Shown in pieces: positions 1 to 4,468 of a stretch of DNA of 6,024 nucleotides. A program made the position numbers and the translations under genes. The DNA comes from Fimbriimonas sp. (GTDB taxonomy: Bacteria; Armatimonadota; Fimbriimonadia; Fimbriimonadales; Fimbriimonadaceae). Below the pieces are notes generated by a model. The model saw only the letters and a list, made by a program, of their open reading frames with translations. It did no database searches and was not told the origin of the DNA. Every line of letters starts with the position of its first letter. The first letter of the stretch is position 1. Location of the stretch: contig JAUJNV010000098.1 of NCBI GenBank assembly GCA_030447945.1, positions 1 to 6,024 on the forward strand, written 5' to 3'.

Positions 1-621
1 GGGCCAGCAGACTCTGGCGCGCTAACTGCGCGAGGCGCGTGGGGGGGGGCGCGAGAGCAGCTTCCCATGGCGGACATTTTTCGGGTGAGGGGCGTCGAGC
101 TGCAGGTCGCCGTCTCGTCCCTCATGGGCGGACGCGGGGCGGAGGAGCTGGTTTACGACCAGGTGACGACGGGCGCGAGGAACGACCTCGAGCGCGTGAC
201 GCGCATGTCGCGGGCCATGGTTTGCGAGTACGGCATGAGCGAGCGGCTGGGCACGCTCGCCCTGGGCCGACGCGCGCACAACCCGTTCCTTGGCCGCGAC
301 TACAACGACGAACGCAACTACTCCGAGGACGTGGCGAAGACCATCGACGAGGAAGTGCGGGCGATCGTGGATCGGTGCCACGCCAAGGCGACGGAGCTCC
401 TCACCCTGCACCGCGACAAGCTGGACGCGGTGGTGCAGGCGCTTTTGGAGCGCGAAACCCTCACCCGCGAGGAGTTTCTCGCCGTGATGGAGGGCCGGGA
501 GCTGCCGCCGGCGGTTCTTCCGCAGGACGGTCCCTCAGGCGAGGAGCCGAAGTCCGAGAAGGAGCCCGAGAAGCAACCGAAGGGACACATCCCGCCCCGC
601 CTTGAGCCAGGCCCGGCCTAA
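1..621 (+). CDS. ftsH: ATP-dependent zinc metalloprotease FtsH, C-terminal part (5' end cut by window)
   Basis: This is the C-terminal part of the M41 zinc-peptidase domain of the membrane-anchored AAA+ protease FtsH, which degrades damaged membrane proteins and short-lived regulators. The frame is open from base 1. The ATG at 67 is the Met inside the family motif LPMAD, so it is internal and not a start. Counting codons from base 1, D25 of LPMAD aligns with the third zinc ligand (Asp495 of E. coli FtsH). Further family hallmarks follow: LMGGRGAEELVY, VTTGARNDLERVT, MVCEYGMSERLG, NPFLGRDYNDERNYSE, then a helical segment ending in LTREEFLAVMEG. The last 40 or so residues are a charged, Pro-rich tail, as is usual. 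The AAA+ domain and the HEXXH motif lie outside the window. The first 20 codons match the family poorly and include a run of nine G. Ends in TAA. Confidence 0.93.
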   Translation, partial: GPADSGALTARGAWGGAREQLPMADIFRVRGVELQVAVSSLMGGRGAEELVYDQVTTGARNDLERVTRMSRAMVCEYGMSERLGTLALGRRAHNPFLGRDYNDERNYSEDVAKTIDEEVRAIVDRCHAKATELLTLHRDKLDAVVQALLERETLTREEFLAVMEGRELPPAVLPQDGPSGEEPKSEKEPEKQPKGHIPPRLEPGPA

Positions 622-642
622 CCAAAGTGTCGGGGGTTTGGT
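621..642 (+). repeat. Weak inverted repeat just after the ftsH stop
   Basis: ACCAAA (621-626) can pair with TTTGGT (637-642) around a 10-base G-rich loop. The stem is only six pairs and has no T-tract after it, so it is a poor terminator candidate. It is recorded because the 622-690 spacer otherwise contains only the promoter signals described next. Confidence 0.2.
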
Positions 643-669
643 CCGGCGTGGCTGAACCCTTAACACTCA

Positions 670-678
670 TGATATACT
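670..678 (+). promoter_or_regulatory. Extended -10 promoter for the TPR gene
   Basis: TGATATACT reads as a TGn extension followed by TATACT (5 of 6 matches to TATAAT). The -35 is weak: CTGAAC at 652-657 with a 15-base spacer is the best candidate, as is common for extended -10 promoters. Transcription would start near 685, leaving a very short leader before the ATGs at 691, 703 and 709. The site lies in the 69-base gap after ftsH and suggests a separate transcription unit for the TPR and yfhO-like genes. Confidence 0.5.
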
Positions 679-682
679 GGCC

Positions 683-699
683 TCCCGCCGATGGCGGGA
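683..699 (+). promoter_or_regulatory. Perfect 7-bp hairpin overlapping the TPR start codon
   Basis: TCCCGCC (683-689) and GGCGGGA (693-699) are perfect complements around the 3-base loop GAT. The ATG at 691 lies in the loop and right arm. The element begins about where transcription from the 670-678 promoter would start, so it could be an operator or a 5' mRNA hairpin. If it folds it would hide the ATG at 691 and favour 703 or 709. Function is inferred only. Confidence 0.35.
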
Positions 700-1047
700 A
701 CGATGGATATGGAAGCGGCCTACGAACGGGGATTCCAGTTGCGGTGCGAGGGCCGCTACTCGGAGGCCCGTGCCGAATTGCAAAAGGTCCTCGCGATGAA
801 CCCGGCTCACGTGAACGCACGCCATCAGATGGGCCTTATCCAGGGCTTCGAGGGCGACTTCGACGGCTCCCTCGCTACCCTCGAAGATCTCTCCCGCCAG
901 AACCCGAGCAACCTAAAGGTCCGCTACGACCTCGCGATGACCCAGATGATGCTGGGCATGATCGAGGAGGCGTGCGCCAACTTCAAAGCCATCCTCGCCG
1001 TGGATCCAAGCCACGAGGAAGCCCGACGGCAGGCGATTTACTGCTAG
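691..1047 (+). CDS. Small tetratricopeptide-repeat (TPR) protein
   Basis: A 118-residue soluble protein made almost wholly of three TPR units, at about residues 9-41, 42-75 and 76-109. Each shows the usual small/large pattern (A..G......G....A...) and a closing NP or DP: LAMNPAHV, SRQNPSNL, LAVDPSHE. TPR superhelices serve as protein-protein docking scaffolds. There is no signal peptide or membrane helix, so it is probably cytoplasmic. The first ATG (691) is given, but ATGs at 703 and 709 are in frame. A weak GGCGGGA Shine-Dalgarno-like stretch precedes 703, and a hairpin covers 691, so 703 is a real alternative. The stop TAG at 1045-1047 is followed after nine bases by the yfhO-like ORF in the same frame, suggesting an operon. 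No specific partner can be named. Confidence 0.85.
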   Translation: MAGTMDMEAAYERGFQLRCEGRYSEARAELQKVLAMNPAHVNARHQMGLIQGFEGDFDGSLATLEDLSRQNPSNLKVRYDLAMTQMMLGMIEEACANFKAILAVDPSHEEARRQAIYC

Positions 1048-1088
1048 GGGAAGGGGTTGGGCGTTAGGGCGTTGGGCGTTGGGAAGGG
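1047..1088 (+). repeat. G-rich heptamer repeat (GGGCGTT) with G-quadruplex potential
   Basis: Seven runs of three or four G occur at 1047-1050, 1053-1056, 1059-1061, 1067-1069, 1074-1076, 1081-1083 and 1086-1088, separated by 2 to 5 bases. The core is a degenerate GGGCGTT tandem (one unit reads GTTAGGGC). It begins in the last base of the TPR stop codon and covers the translation start region of the yfhO-like gene. The run satisfies the standard G-quadruplex pattern on the coding strand, and hence in the mRNA. It resembles the heptanucleotide short tandem repeats of cyanobacterial intergenic regions in style. Any function is inferred. Confidence 0.65.
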
Positions 1089-1872
1089 AGAGCTAACCGC
1101 TCTCCGGCGCTTCTGGCCGCTCCTTTTCCTTCTGCTGGTTGTCGTCGTCTCTCTGTACCGCGTCGTCTTTCTCGGCGAGACGATCGGGGCGTTCGACCAG
1201 ATTCGGCAGATGGCTCCTTGGAACGGACCGCCGCCGTCGCAGCCCTGGGACGTGCTTCAGGCGGACGGGGTGCTCCAATTCTATCCATGGCGCGACCTTG
1301 TGCTCGACGCTTGGGGCAAGGGCCAGCTTCCCCTCTGGAACCCCTACGAGCTAGCCGGGACGCCGCTGCTGGCGAACTCCCAGTCCGCGGGCTTTTACCC
1401 GCCCCACATCGTCCTCGGGCTCCTGCACGTCCCCACCCCGACGGCGATCAATCTCCTCGCGTTCTTCCACCTTTTCTGGGCCGGGTTGGGCGTCTATCGC
1501 CTCGTCCGTGAGCTAGGCGGAACGGAGATCGGCGGCGCGGTGGCCGGCGCGTCGTTCGCCTCCTCGGCCTTCATGCTGGCCTGGGCGCCGCTCGCGAGCG
1601 TGATCTCGACGGTGGCTTGGGTGCCGTGGACCCTGGCCAGCGTGTTCGGGGTGTTCCGCAACCACCCGAGCGCGCAGATGTGGGACCGTGCCGGAGGCAT
1701 TGCGGGAACCTGGCACGAAGCGCCGACACACGAGGAAGCAGAGCGAGCTTTATCGGAAGCGAGGACGCGCTACGAGGCCGAGGATCGTCGCCGGTACCTG
1801 CTCTCCGTGACGTCACTCGCCGCCTCCGTCGGCATGATGCTTCTTGCCGGGCACCTGCAGTTCGCCGCCTAG
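1057..1872 (+). CDS. YfhO-family polytopic membrane protein (GT-C-like), N-terminal part ending at an in-frame TAG
   Basis: A 271-residue hydrophobic ORF matching the start of YfhO-type proteins, which are predicted GT-C-fold, lipid-sugar-dependent glycosyltransferases of the cell envelope (Bacillus YfhO acts in teichoic acid glycosylation). Transmembrane helix 1 is about residues 19-39. It is followed by an outer loop with D47 and DGVLQFYPWRDL (D70, Q74, Y76-P77-W78), the acidic and aromatic signature expected around the catalytic site, then LPLWNPYELAGTPLLANSQS (91-110) and further helices at about 112-200 and 249-268. Residues 201-248 form an unusual hydrophilic insert rich in Glu, Arg and Ala. 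The start is uncertain: TTG at 1057 and TTG at 1072 both lie in the G-rich repeat and neither has a well-spaced Shine-Dalgarno. The stop is TAG in the middle of the family fold, and the same frame continues in the 1957-3453 part, so this is probably not a complete protein. Confidence 0.82.
   Translation: MGVRALGVGKGELTALRRFWPLLFLLLVVVVSLYRVVFLGETIGAFDQIRQMAPWNGPPPSQPWDVLQADGVLQFYPWRDLVLDAWGKGQLPLWNPYELAGTPLLANSQSAGFYPPHIVLGLLHVPTPTAINLLAFFHLFWAGLGVYRLVRELGGTEIGGAVAGASFASSAFMLAWAPLASVISTVAWVPWTLASVFGVFRNHPSAQMWDRAGGIAGTWHEAPTHEEAERALSEARTRYEAEDRRRYLLSVTSLAASVGMMLLAGHLQFAA
1089..1107 (+). repeat. Small 7-bp hairpin inside the 5' end of the yfhO-like gene
   Basis: GGAGAGC at 1087-1093 pairs perfectly with GCTCTCC at 1099-1105 around TAACC. 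It directly follows the G-rich repeat and overlaps a GGGAG sequence that might otherwise act as a ribosome binding site. It is short enough to be chance in DNA of this composition. Confidence 0.2.
1870..1872 (+). other. In-frame TAG interrupting the yfhO-like gene
   Basis: The frame of 1057-1872 stays open after this TAG right to 3453. The 28 codons between the TAG and the next ATG (1957) still read as plausible family sequence: GLRAAGGLVVWLALTA, a membrane helix. Immediately before lies AGHLQFAA, equivalent to the well-known AGHPQFA-Y segment of the family. The TAG therefore most likely replaces a Tyr codon (TAC or TAT), a one-base change. TAG is the natural terminator of at least three other ORFs here (1047, 4187, and 4533 on the minus strand), so general reassignment is unlikely. 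A nonsense mutation or sequencing error is the simplest reading. Confidence 0.75.
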
Positions 1873-1956
1873 GGCCTGAGGGCGGCTGGAGGTCTCGTCG
1901 TCTGGCTGGCGCTGACCGCCGCACCGCAACAGGGTGGCTGGCCTCGCCCACTGACC

Positions 1957-3453
1957 ATGACGGTCGCTGCGCCCGGCGAAGAGCGCGTGGCTCTGCGCCT
2001 GCGGCACCCGAAGCCAGGTGCGATCATGATGTGCCTTCTGGCTCTCGCGCTCGGGGTGGGCCTCGCCGCGCCCCAGCTCCTGCCGGTGCTCGATTACGGC
2101 AGCTATTCCCACCGCCGCAGCGCGCCGACGGAAGAAGGATATCGGGCTTACGTGGGGAGCGCCCTCCGCCCGGTGGAGCTGGTGGGATTGGTGTATCCGG
2201 GGGGGGTGGGCCTGCCCCACCGGTTCTCGACGGCTCAGCAGCGCCTGTCGGAGTACTGGCCCGCGGTGGTGAAGCAGGGCGCGAACTTCGCGGAAGCCGC
2301 GTTCGCCCTCGGCCCACTTTTGCTGGCCTTGACCGTCCTGGGCCGTCCCTTCGTTGTGGGACGGGGCCGCTCCGCCGCCATGGTGGGGCTCGCGCTCATC
2401 GCCCTGCTGCTGGCCCTGGGAACCCCGCTGAATCGCCTTCTCTACTTCTACTTTCCGGGGTGGAGCGCGACCGGGTCGCCGGGGCGGGTGGGATTCCTCA
2501 TCGTGCTGGCCTTCTGCGTCCTCGCGGGGCTTGGGGTACGGGAGGAGTTTTTCGCGGACGGGCGCCGGGTGAGACGGGCACTGATCGTCGCGCTCGGGGC
2601 CTGCGCGCTGGTTCTCGCGCTGCTGGGGTCGGTCTTGCCCGCGCTTGCGGCCGAGGGGGCACCCGCGCAGGATCGCGAGGCGGTTCAGGGCTACGTGATG
2701 GCGACGGTTCGAGCGAACCTGCCGTTCATGCTACTCGCGACGCTGCTGGTCCCGGGTGTCTTCTGGGCCTGGCGACGAAACGCGCGCTTGGGGGCGGGGG
2801 CGCTATTCGCGGCTACGATGCTCGTTCCCCTGCTCTTGCACGGGGGGCTGGTTCGGACGGGCAAGCCGCTGCCGCCGGTGACCGTTTCCGGTGGAGGAAG
2901 GATTGCCGTCATCAATGACTCCTGGGGCCTTCTCCAGCCCGTAAAGGCGCTGCTGCCCCCGAACACCGCGATCCTCGGACGTATCCACGAGCTGGGCGGC
3001 TACGACTCGCTCCTTCACCGGGAGACCGTGAAGCTGCTGCACGACGTGAACGGGCAGGACCCGGCCCCTCCCGCCAACGGCAACATCATGTTCATCAAGC
3101 CGTCGGCCGACCCCGCGAACCTCGCGGCGCTCGGCGTGACCGAGGTCTGGTCGCTGCGGCCTCTCGCCGGATTCGGGGAGTCGGTTCCGGGGGGGAGCTA
3201 CCTGCGGTACCCGCTCCGAGGGCCTGGACGCCTCTCCGTAACGGGCGGCGTCGGGGAGATTCTGGAGGATGGCTACGATCGCCAGAGGATCCGCACGGAT
3301 GGGCAGGGGGGCCTCGTCGTACGCGACCGCAACCTGCCGGGGTGGCACGCCCAGGTGGACGGCGCGGCCGTACCCACCGCCGAAGGCTCCGTATGGCGCG
3401 AGGTGGGCCTGCCGCCGGGGCCTCATCGGGTCGACTTCCGCTACATCCCGTGA
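1957..3453 (+). CDS. YfhO-family membrane protein, C-terminal part (same frame as the N-terminal part)
   Basis: 498 residues from ATG 1957, but the frame is open back to the TAG at 1872 and this ATG has no ribosome binding site, so it is most likely not a natural start. About seven membrane helices lie near residues 22-45, 113-130, 139-156, 176-195, 207-227, 254-271 and 279-296. Family landmarks are APQLLPVLDYGSYSHR (38-53) and LALGTPLNRLLYFYFPGW (152-169). A periplasmic beta-rich domain follows, with ELGGYDSLLHRE (345-356) and the typical C-terminal signature LPGWHAQVDGAAVP then LPPGPHRVDFRYIP (485-498). With the N-terminal part the whole is about 800 residues, a normal YfhO length. The stop TGA (3451-3453) falls just before the usual last transmembrane helix, which is present one frame away. 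Confidence 0.85.
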   Translation: MTVAAPGEERVALRLRHPKPGAIMMCLLALALGVGLAAPQLLPVLDYGSYSHRRSAPTEEGYRAYVGSALRPVELVGLVYPGGVGLPHRFSTAQQRLSEYWPAVVKQGANFAEAAFALGPLLLALTVLGRPFVVGRGRSAAMVGLALIALLLALGTPLNRLLYFYFPGWSATGSPGRVGFLIVLAFCVLAGLGVREEFFADGRRVRRALIVALGACALVLALLGSVLPALAAEGAPAQDREAVQGYVMATVRANLPFMLLATLLVPGVFWAWRRNARLGAGALFAATMLVPLLLHGGLVRTGKPLPPVTVSGGGRIAVINDSWGLLQPVKALLPPNTAILGRIHELGGYDSLLHRETVKLLHDVNGQDPAPPANGNIMFIKPSADPANLAALGVTEVWSLRPLAGFGESVPGGSYLRYPLRGPGRLSVTGGVGEILEDGYDRQRIRTDGQGGLVVRDRNLPGWHAQVDGAAVPTAEGSVWREVGLPPGPHRVDFRYIP

Positions 3454-3581
3454 TTTCCGGCGCGATCGTAGGCGGTGTCGGTTGGCTTTTCCTGATGATT
3501 CTCGCCTTTCTTGGCTGGCGGACGGATCGAAAGGCCAGGCCACCGCCCGACGCCGAACCTGAAGTGCATAGCGTAAAATAG
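3450..3581 (+). CDS. Single-helix membrane tail, probably the frameshifted C-terminus of the YfhO-like protein
   Basis: A 43-residue reading starting GTG at 3450, overlapping the TGA of the upstream ORF as GTGA (3450-3453). It contains one strong membrane helix, VGGVGWLFLMILAFLGW (7-23), then a positive stretch (RTDRKAR) and a polar tail. YfhO-family proteins usually end with FRY-P followed by exactly such a helix, so this is best read as the missing C-terminus, displaced by a one-base deletion or a -1 frameshift. The alternative is a separate small membrane protein translated by stop-start coupling. The frame is open upstream to 3342, but that stretch is a shadow of the YfhO domain. The TAG at 3579-3581 is four bases before the clpS start. 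Confidence 0.55.
   Translation: MISGAIVGGVGWLFLMILAFLGWRTDRKARPPPDAEPEVHSVK
3574..3579 (+). promoter_or_regulatory. Possible -10 box for a leaderless clpS transcript
   Basis: TAAAAT (3574-3579) matches TATAAT at 5 of 6 bases and sits six bases before the GTG at 3586, so transcription would begin almost at the start codon. The gene has no Shine-Dalgarno sequence in front of GTG 3586, which fits a leaderless mRNA. No -35 sequence is visible, so co-transcription from upstream remains possible. Confidence 0.3.
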
Positions 3582-3585
3582 ACCC

Positions 3586-3894
3586 GTGGGAGAGTTGGCG
3601 ACCGGCCTTCCCGTGCTCGAGCCGCAGACGACCGAGGATACGTCCACGGGCGGCAACCGCTGGATGGTGGTGATCTACAACAACGAGACCAACTCGATGG
3701 AGGAGGTCCTGGCGGTGCTGATGGTGGCCACCGGCTGCAATATCGACGAGGCCTACATGGAGATGTGGGAGGCGCACACCTACGGCAAGGCGTCCTGCCA
3801 CTTTTCGAGCGACCGCGAGGAGTGCGAGCGGGTGGCCGCGACGATCTCCTGCATCGGCGTCCACACAGAGGTTGCCCGGGAGTGGGAAGATTGA
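3586..3894 (+). CDS. clpS: ClpS-like N-degron adaptor, first of a tandem pair
   Basis: 102 residues, the usual ClpS size. ClpS binds substrates through destabilising N-terminal residues and hands them to the ClpA or ClpC unfoldase. The core begins at W26. VVIYNNETNSMEEV (28-41) aligns with ILVNDDYTPMEFV of E. coli ClpS: N32 matches the pocket Asn, while N33 and E34 replace Asp-Asp. The VLMVATGCNIDEA helix follows. Then WEAHTYGKASC (61-71) keeps H64 (E. coli His66, which contacts the substrate alpha-amino group) and the G-K turn. The end, REECERVAATISCIGVHTEV, forms the last helix and strand. GTG 3586 is chosen because it makes the protein register-identical to its paralogue; GTG 3613 is an alternative. 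It lies four bases after the yfhO tail and overlaps the next gene by four bases. The N-N-E pocket suggests a specificity different from classical ClpS. Confidence 0.85.
   Translation: MGELATGLPVLEPQTTEDTSTGGNRWMVVIYNNETNSMEEVLAVLMVATGCNIDEAYMEMWEAHTYGKASCHFSSDREECERVAATISCIGVHTEVAREWED
3878..3882 (+). promoter_or_regulatory. Ribosome binding site deciding the start of the second clpS
   Basis: GGGAG lies eight bases before TTG 3891, inside the last codons of the first clpS. No comparable site precedes the other in-frame candidate, GTG 3882. Together with the TTGA overlap (3891-3894) this supports translational coupling. Confidence 0.45.
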
Positions 3895-4187
3895 GGTGCG
3901 CCGAGCCCGGGATCATCGAGCGCCCCGAGGTCCAGGACACCCATACGGGCGGCGGGGGCGATGGTTGGATCGTTACCGTCTTTAACAACGAGTACAACAC
4001 CTGGGAAGAGGTGGTGTTCATCCTCATGGCGGGCACCGGCTGCACGGAGGAGGAGGCGGAAATCGAGACCTGGGAAATCGACCGCCTGGGCAAATCGGTG
4101 GTCCACCACGGCGAGCAAAACGAGTGCGAGAACGCCGCCTCCATCATCGCCCGCATCGGCATCCGAGTCGAAGTCTCACAGGAGTAG
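3891..4187 (+). CDS. clpS: ClpS-like adaptor paralogue lacking the pocket histidine
   Basis: 98 residues from TTG 3891, whose TG is shared with the TGA stop of the first clpS (TTGA overlap), with GGGAG correctly spaced upstream. From this start it aligns without gaps to the first paralogue: W26, N32-N33-E34, N36, E39-E40-V41, T49-G50-C51, W61-E62 and G67-K68 coincide, and both have a DT-TGG stretch before W26. The end, IIARIGIRVEV, matches ISCIGVHTEV. The key difference is position 64, His in the first copy and Asp here (WEIDRLGKS), so the usual contact with a substrate N-terminus is lost or altered. It may bind different N-termini, act as a regulator, or belong to a conserved sub-family with Asp. 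The overlap implies co-expression at related levels. Stop TAG; downstream begins the structured 345-base spacer. Confidence 0.82.
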   Translation: MRCAEPGIIERPEVQDTHTGGGGDGWIVTVFNNEYNTWEEVVFILMAGTGCTEEEAEIETWEIDRLGKSVVHHGEQNECENAASIIARIGIRVEVSQE

Positions 4188-4221
4188 AACTCCGGACCGC
4201 ATTGGCCGGATAGCTCGTGCC

Positions 4222-4240
4222 GGGGAGGGTAGGGTGGGGG
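4222..4240 (+). repeat. G-quadruplex motif with very short loops
   Basis: Four G runs (GGGG, GGG, GGG, GGGGG) are separated by loops of 1, 2 and 1 bases, the most favourable geometry for a stable parallel quadruplex. It lies 35 bases after the second clpS stop on the transcribed-sense strand, so it could form in the clpS mRNA 3' end. Function is inferred. Confidence 0.5.
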
Positions 4241-4264
4241 CTCCGGGAAGTCCCAACAGCCGGT

Positions 4265-4374
4265 GAGTTTCTCGCCACGGGGCAAAGTCTGATTCACCCT
4301 TTGCGCCTCGCCTGCAGCAGCCCACCAGCCAAGGCGCAAAGCCGGATGAGCCTTTGCGCCTTGGCGAGAAACTC
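4265..4374. repeat. 110-bp imperfect palindrome (MITE- or REP-like element)
   Basis: The outer 13 bases GAGTTTCTCGCCA (4265-4277) are the exact reverse complement of 4362-4374. The arms 4265-4314 and 4326-4374 remain mostly complementary throughout, around an 11-base centre. Each arm contains its own inner hairpin built on GGCGCAAAG/CTTTGCGCC. The right one is perfect: 4328-4341 pairs with 4352-4365 (14 bp) around a 10-base loop. The left one (4279-4287 with 4299-4307) has a mismatch or bulge. The outer and inner pairings share bases 4362-4365, so they are mutually exclusive. The CTTTGCGCCTTGGCGAGAAA text resembles a style of intergenic repeat seen in several high-GC phyla. No ORF lies inside, so any mobility would be supplied in trans. 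Confidence 0.7.
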
Positions 4375-4375
4375 C

Positions 4376-4415
4376 GGAACGACTGGCTCCAGGCTTGGTC
4401 GGAGCAGCGAGTTCC
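4376..4415. repeat. Nested symmetric 40-bp palindrome
   Basis: GGAAC (4376-4380) pairs with GTTCC (4411-4415), and GCTCC (4386-4390) with GGAGC (4401-4405). They are separated by exactly five unpaired bases on each side, with a 10-base terminal loop. The exact symmetry is suggestive but the stems are short. Confidence 0.3.
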
Positions 4416-4432
4416 CAGACCCTCACCCCCTG

Positions 4433-4468
4433 CCCCCTCTCCCGTGACGAGCCACACGTGAGAGGGGG
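4433..4468. terminator. C/G-rich hairpin, possible bidirectional terminator and dispersed repeat
   Basis: CCCCCTCTC (4433-4441) pairs perfectly with GAGAGGGGG (4460-4468). The stem continues after one mismatch with CGTG (4443-4446) and CACG (4455-4458) around an 8-base loop. It sits between the convergent clpS and hydrolase genes, as a shared terminator would. Neither side has a true T-tract (CTTATT follows at 4477-4482), so intrinsic termination would be weak. The preceding CCCTCACCCCCTGCCCC text is typical of a repeat scattered through intergenic regions of many high-GC genomes. Confidence 0.45.

Noticed and set aside
67..69. ATG 67 as the start of a complete small protein
   Set aside because: It is the Met of the conserved LPMAD zinc-ligand motif of FtsH and the frame is open to the left edge, so it is internal.
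1056..1088. CRISPR-like tandem repeat
   Set aside because: The units are only 7-8 bases with no spacers, so it is a simple sequence repeat.
1617..2918. 433-residue plus-strand ORF overlapping the yfhO-like gene
   Set aside because: Its translation is a Gly/Arg/Ala-rich shadow; the overlapping frame carries clear membrane helices and YfhO motifs.
4188..4378. AACTCCGGA direct repeats as a target-site duplication around an inserted element
   Set aside because: The second copy overlaps the right arm of the palindrome and the DNA just inside the two copies is not an inverted repeat; kept only as a repeated-octamer observation.
2803..4426. Long antisense ORFs (2803-3864 and 3095-4426 on the minus strand)
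   Set aside because: They lie opposite the well-supported yfhO-like and clpS genes, have low-complexity Arg/Pro/Ser-rich translations and no motifs; they are typical shadows in high-GC DNA.
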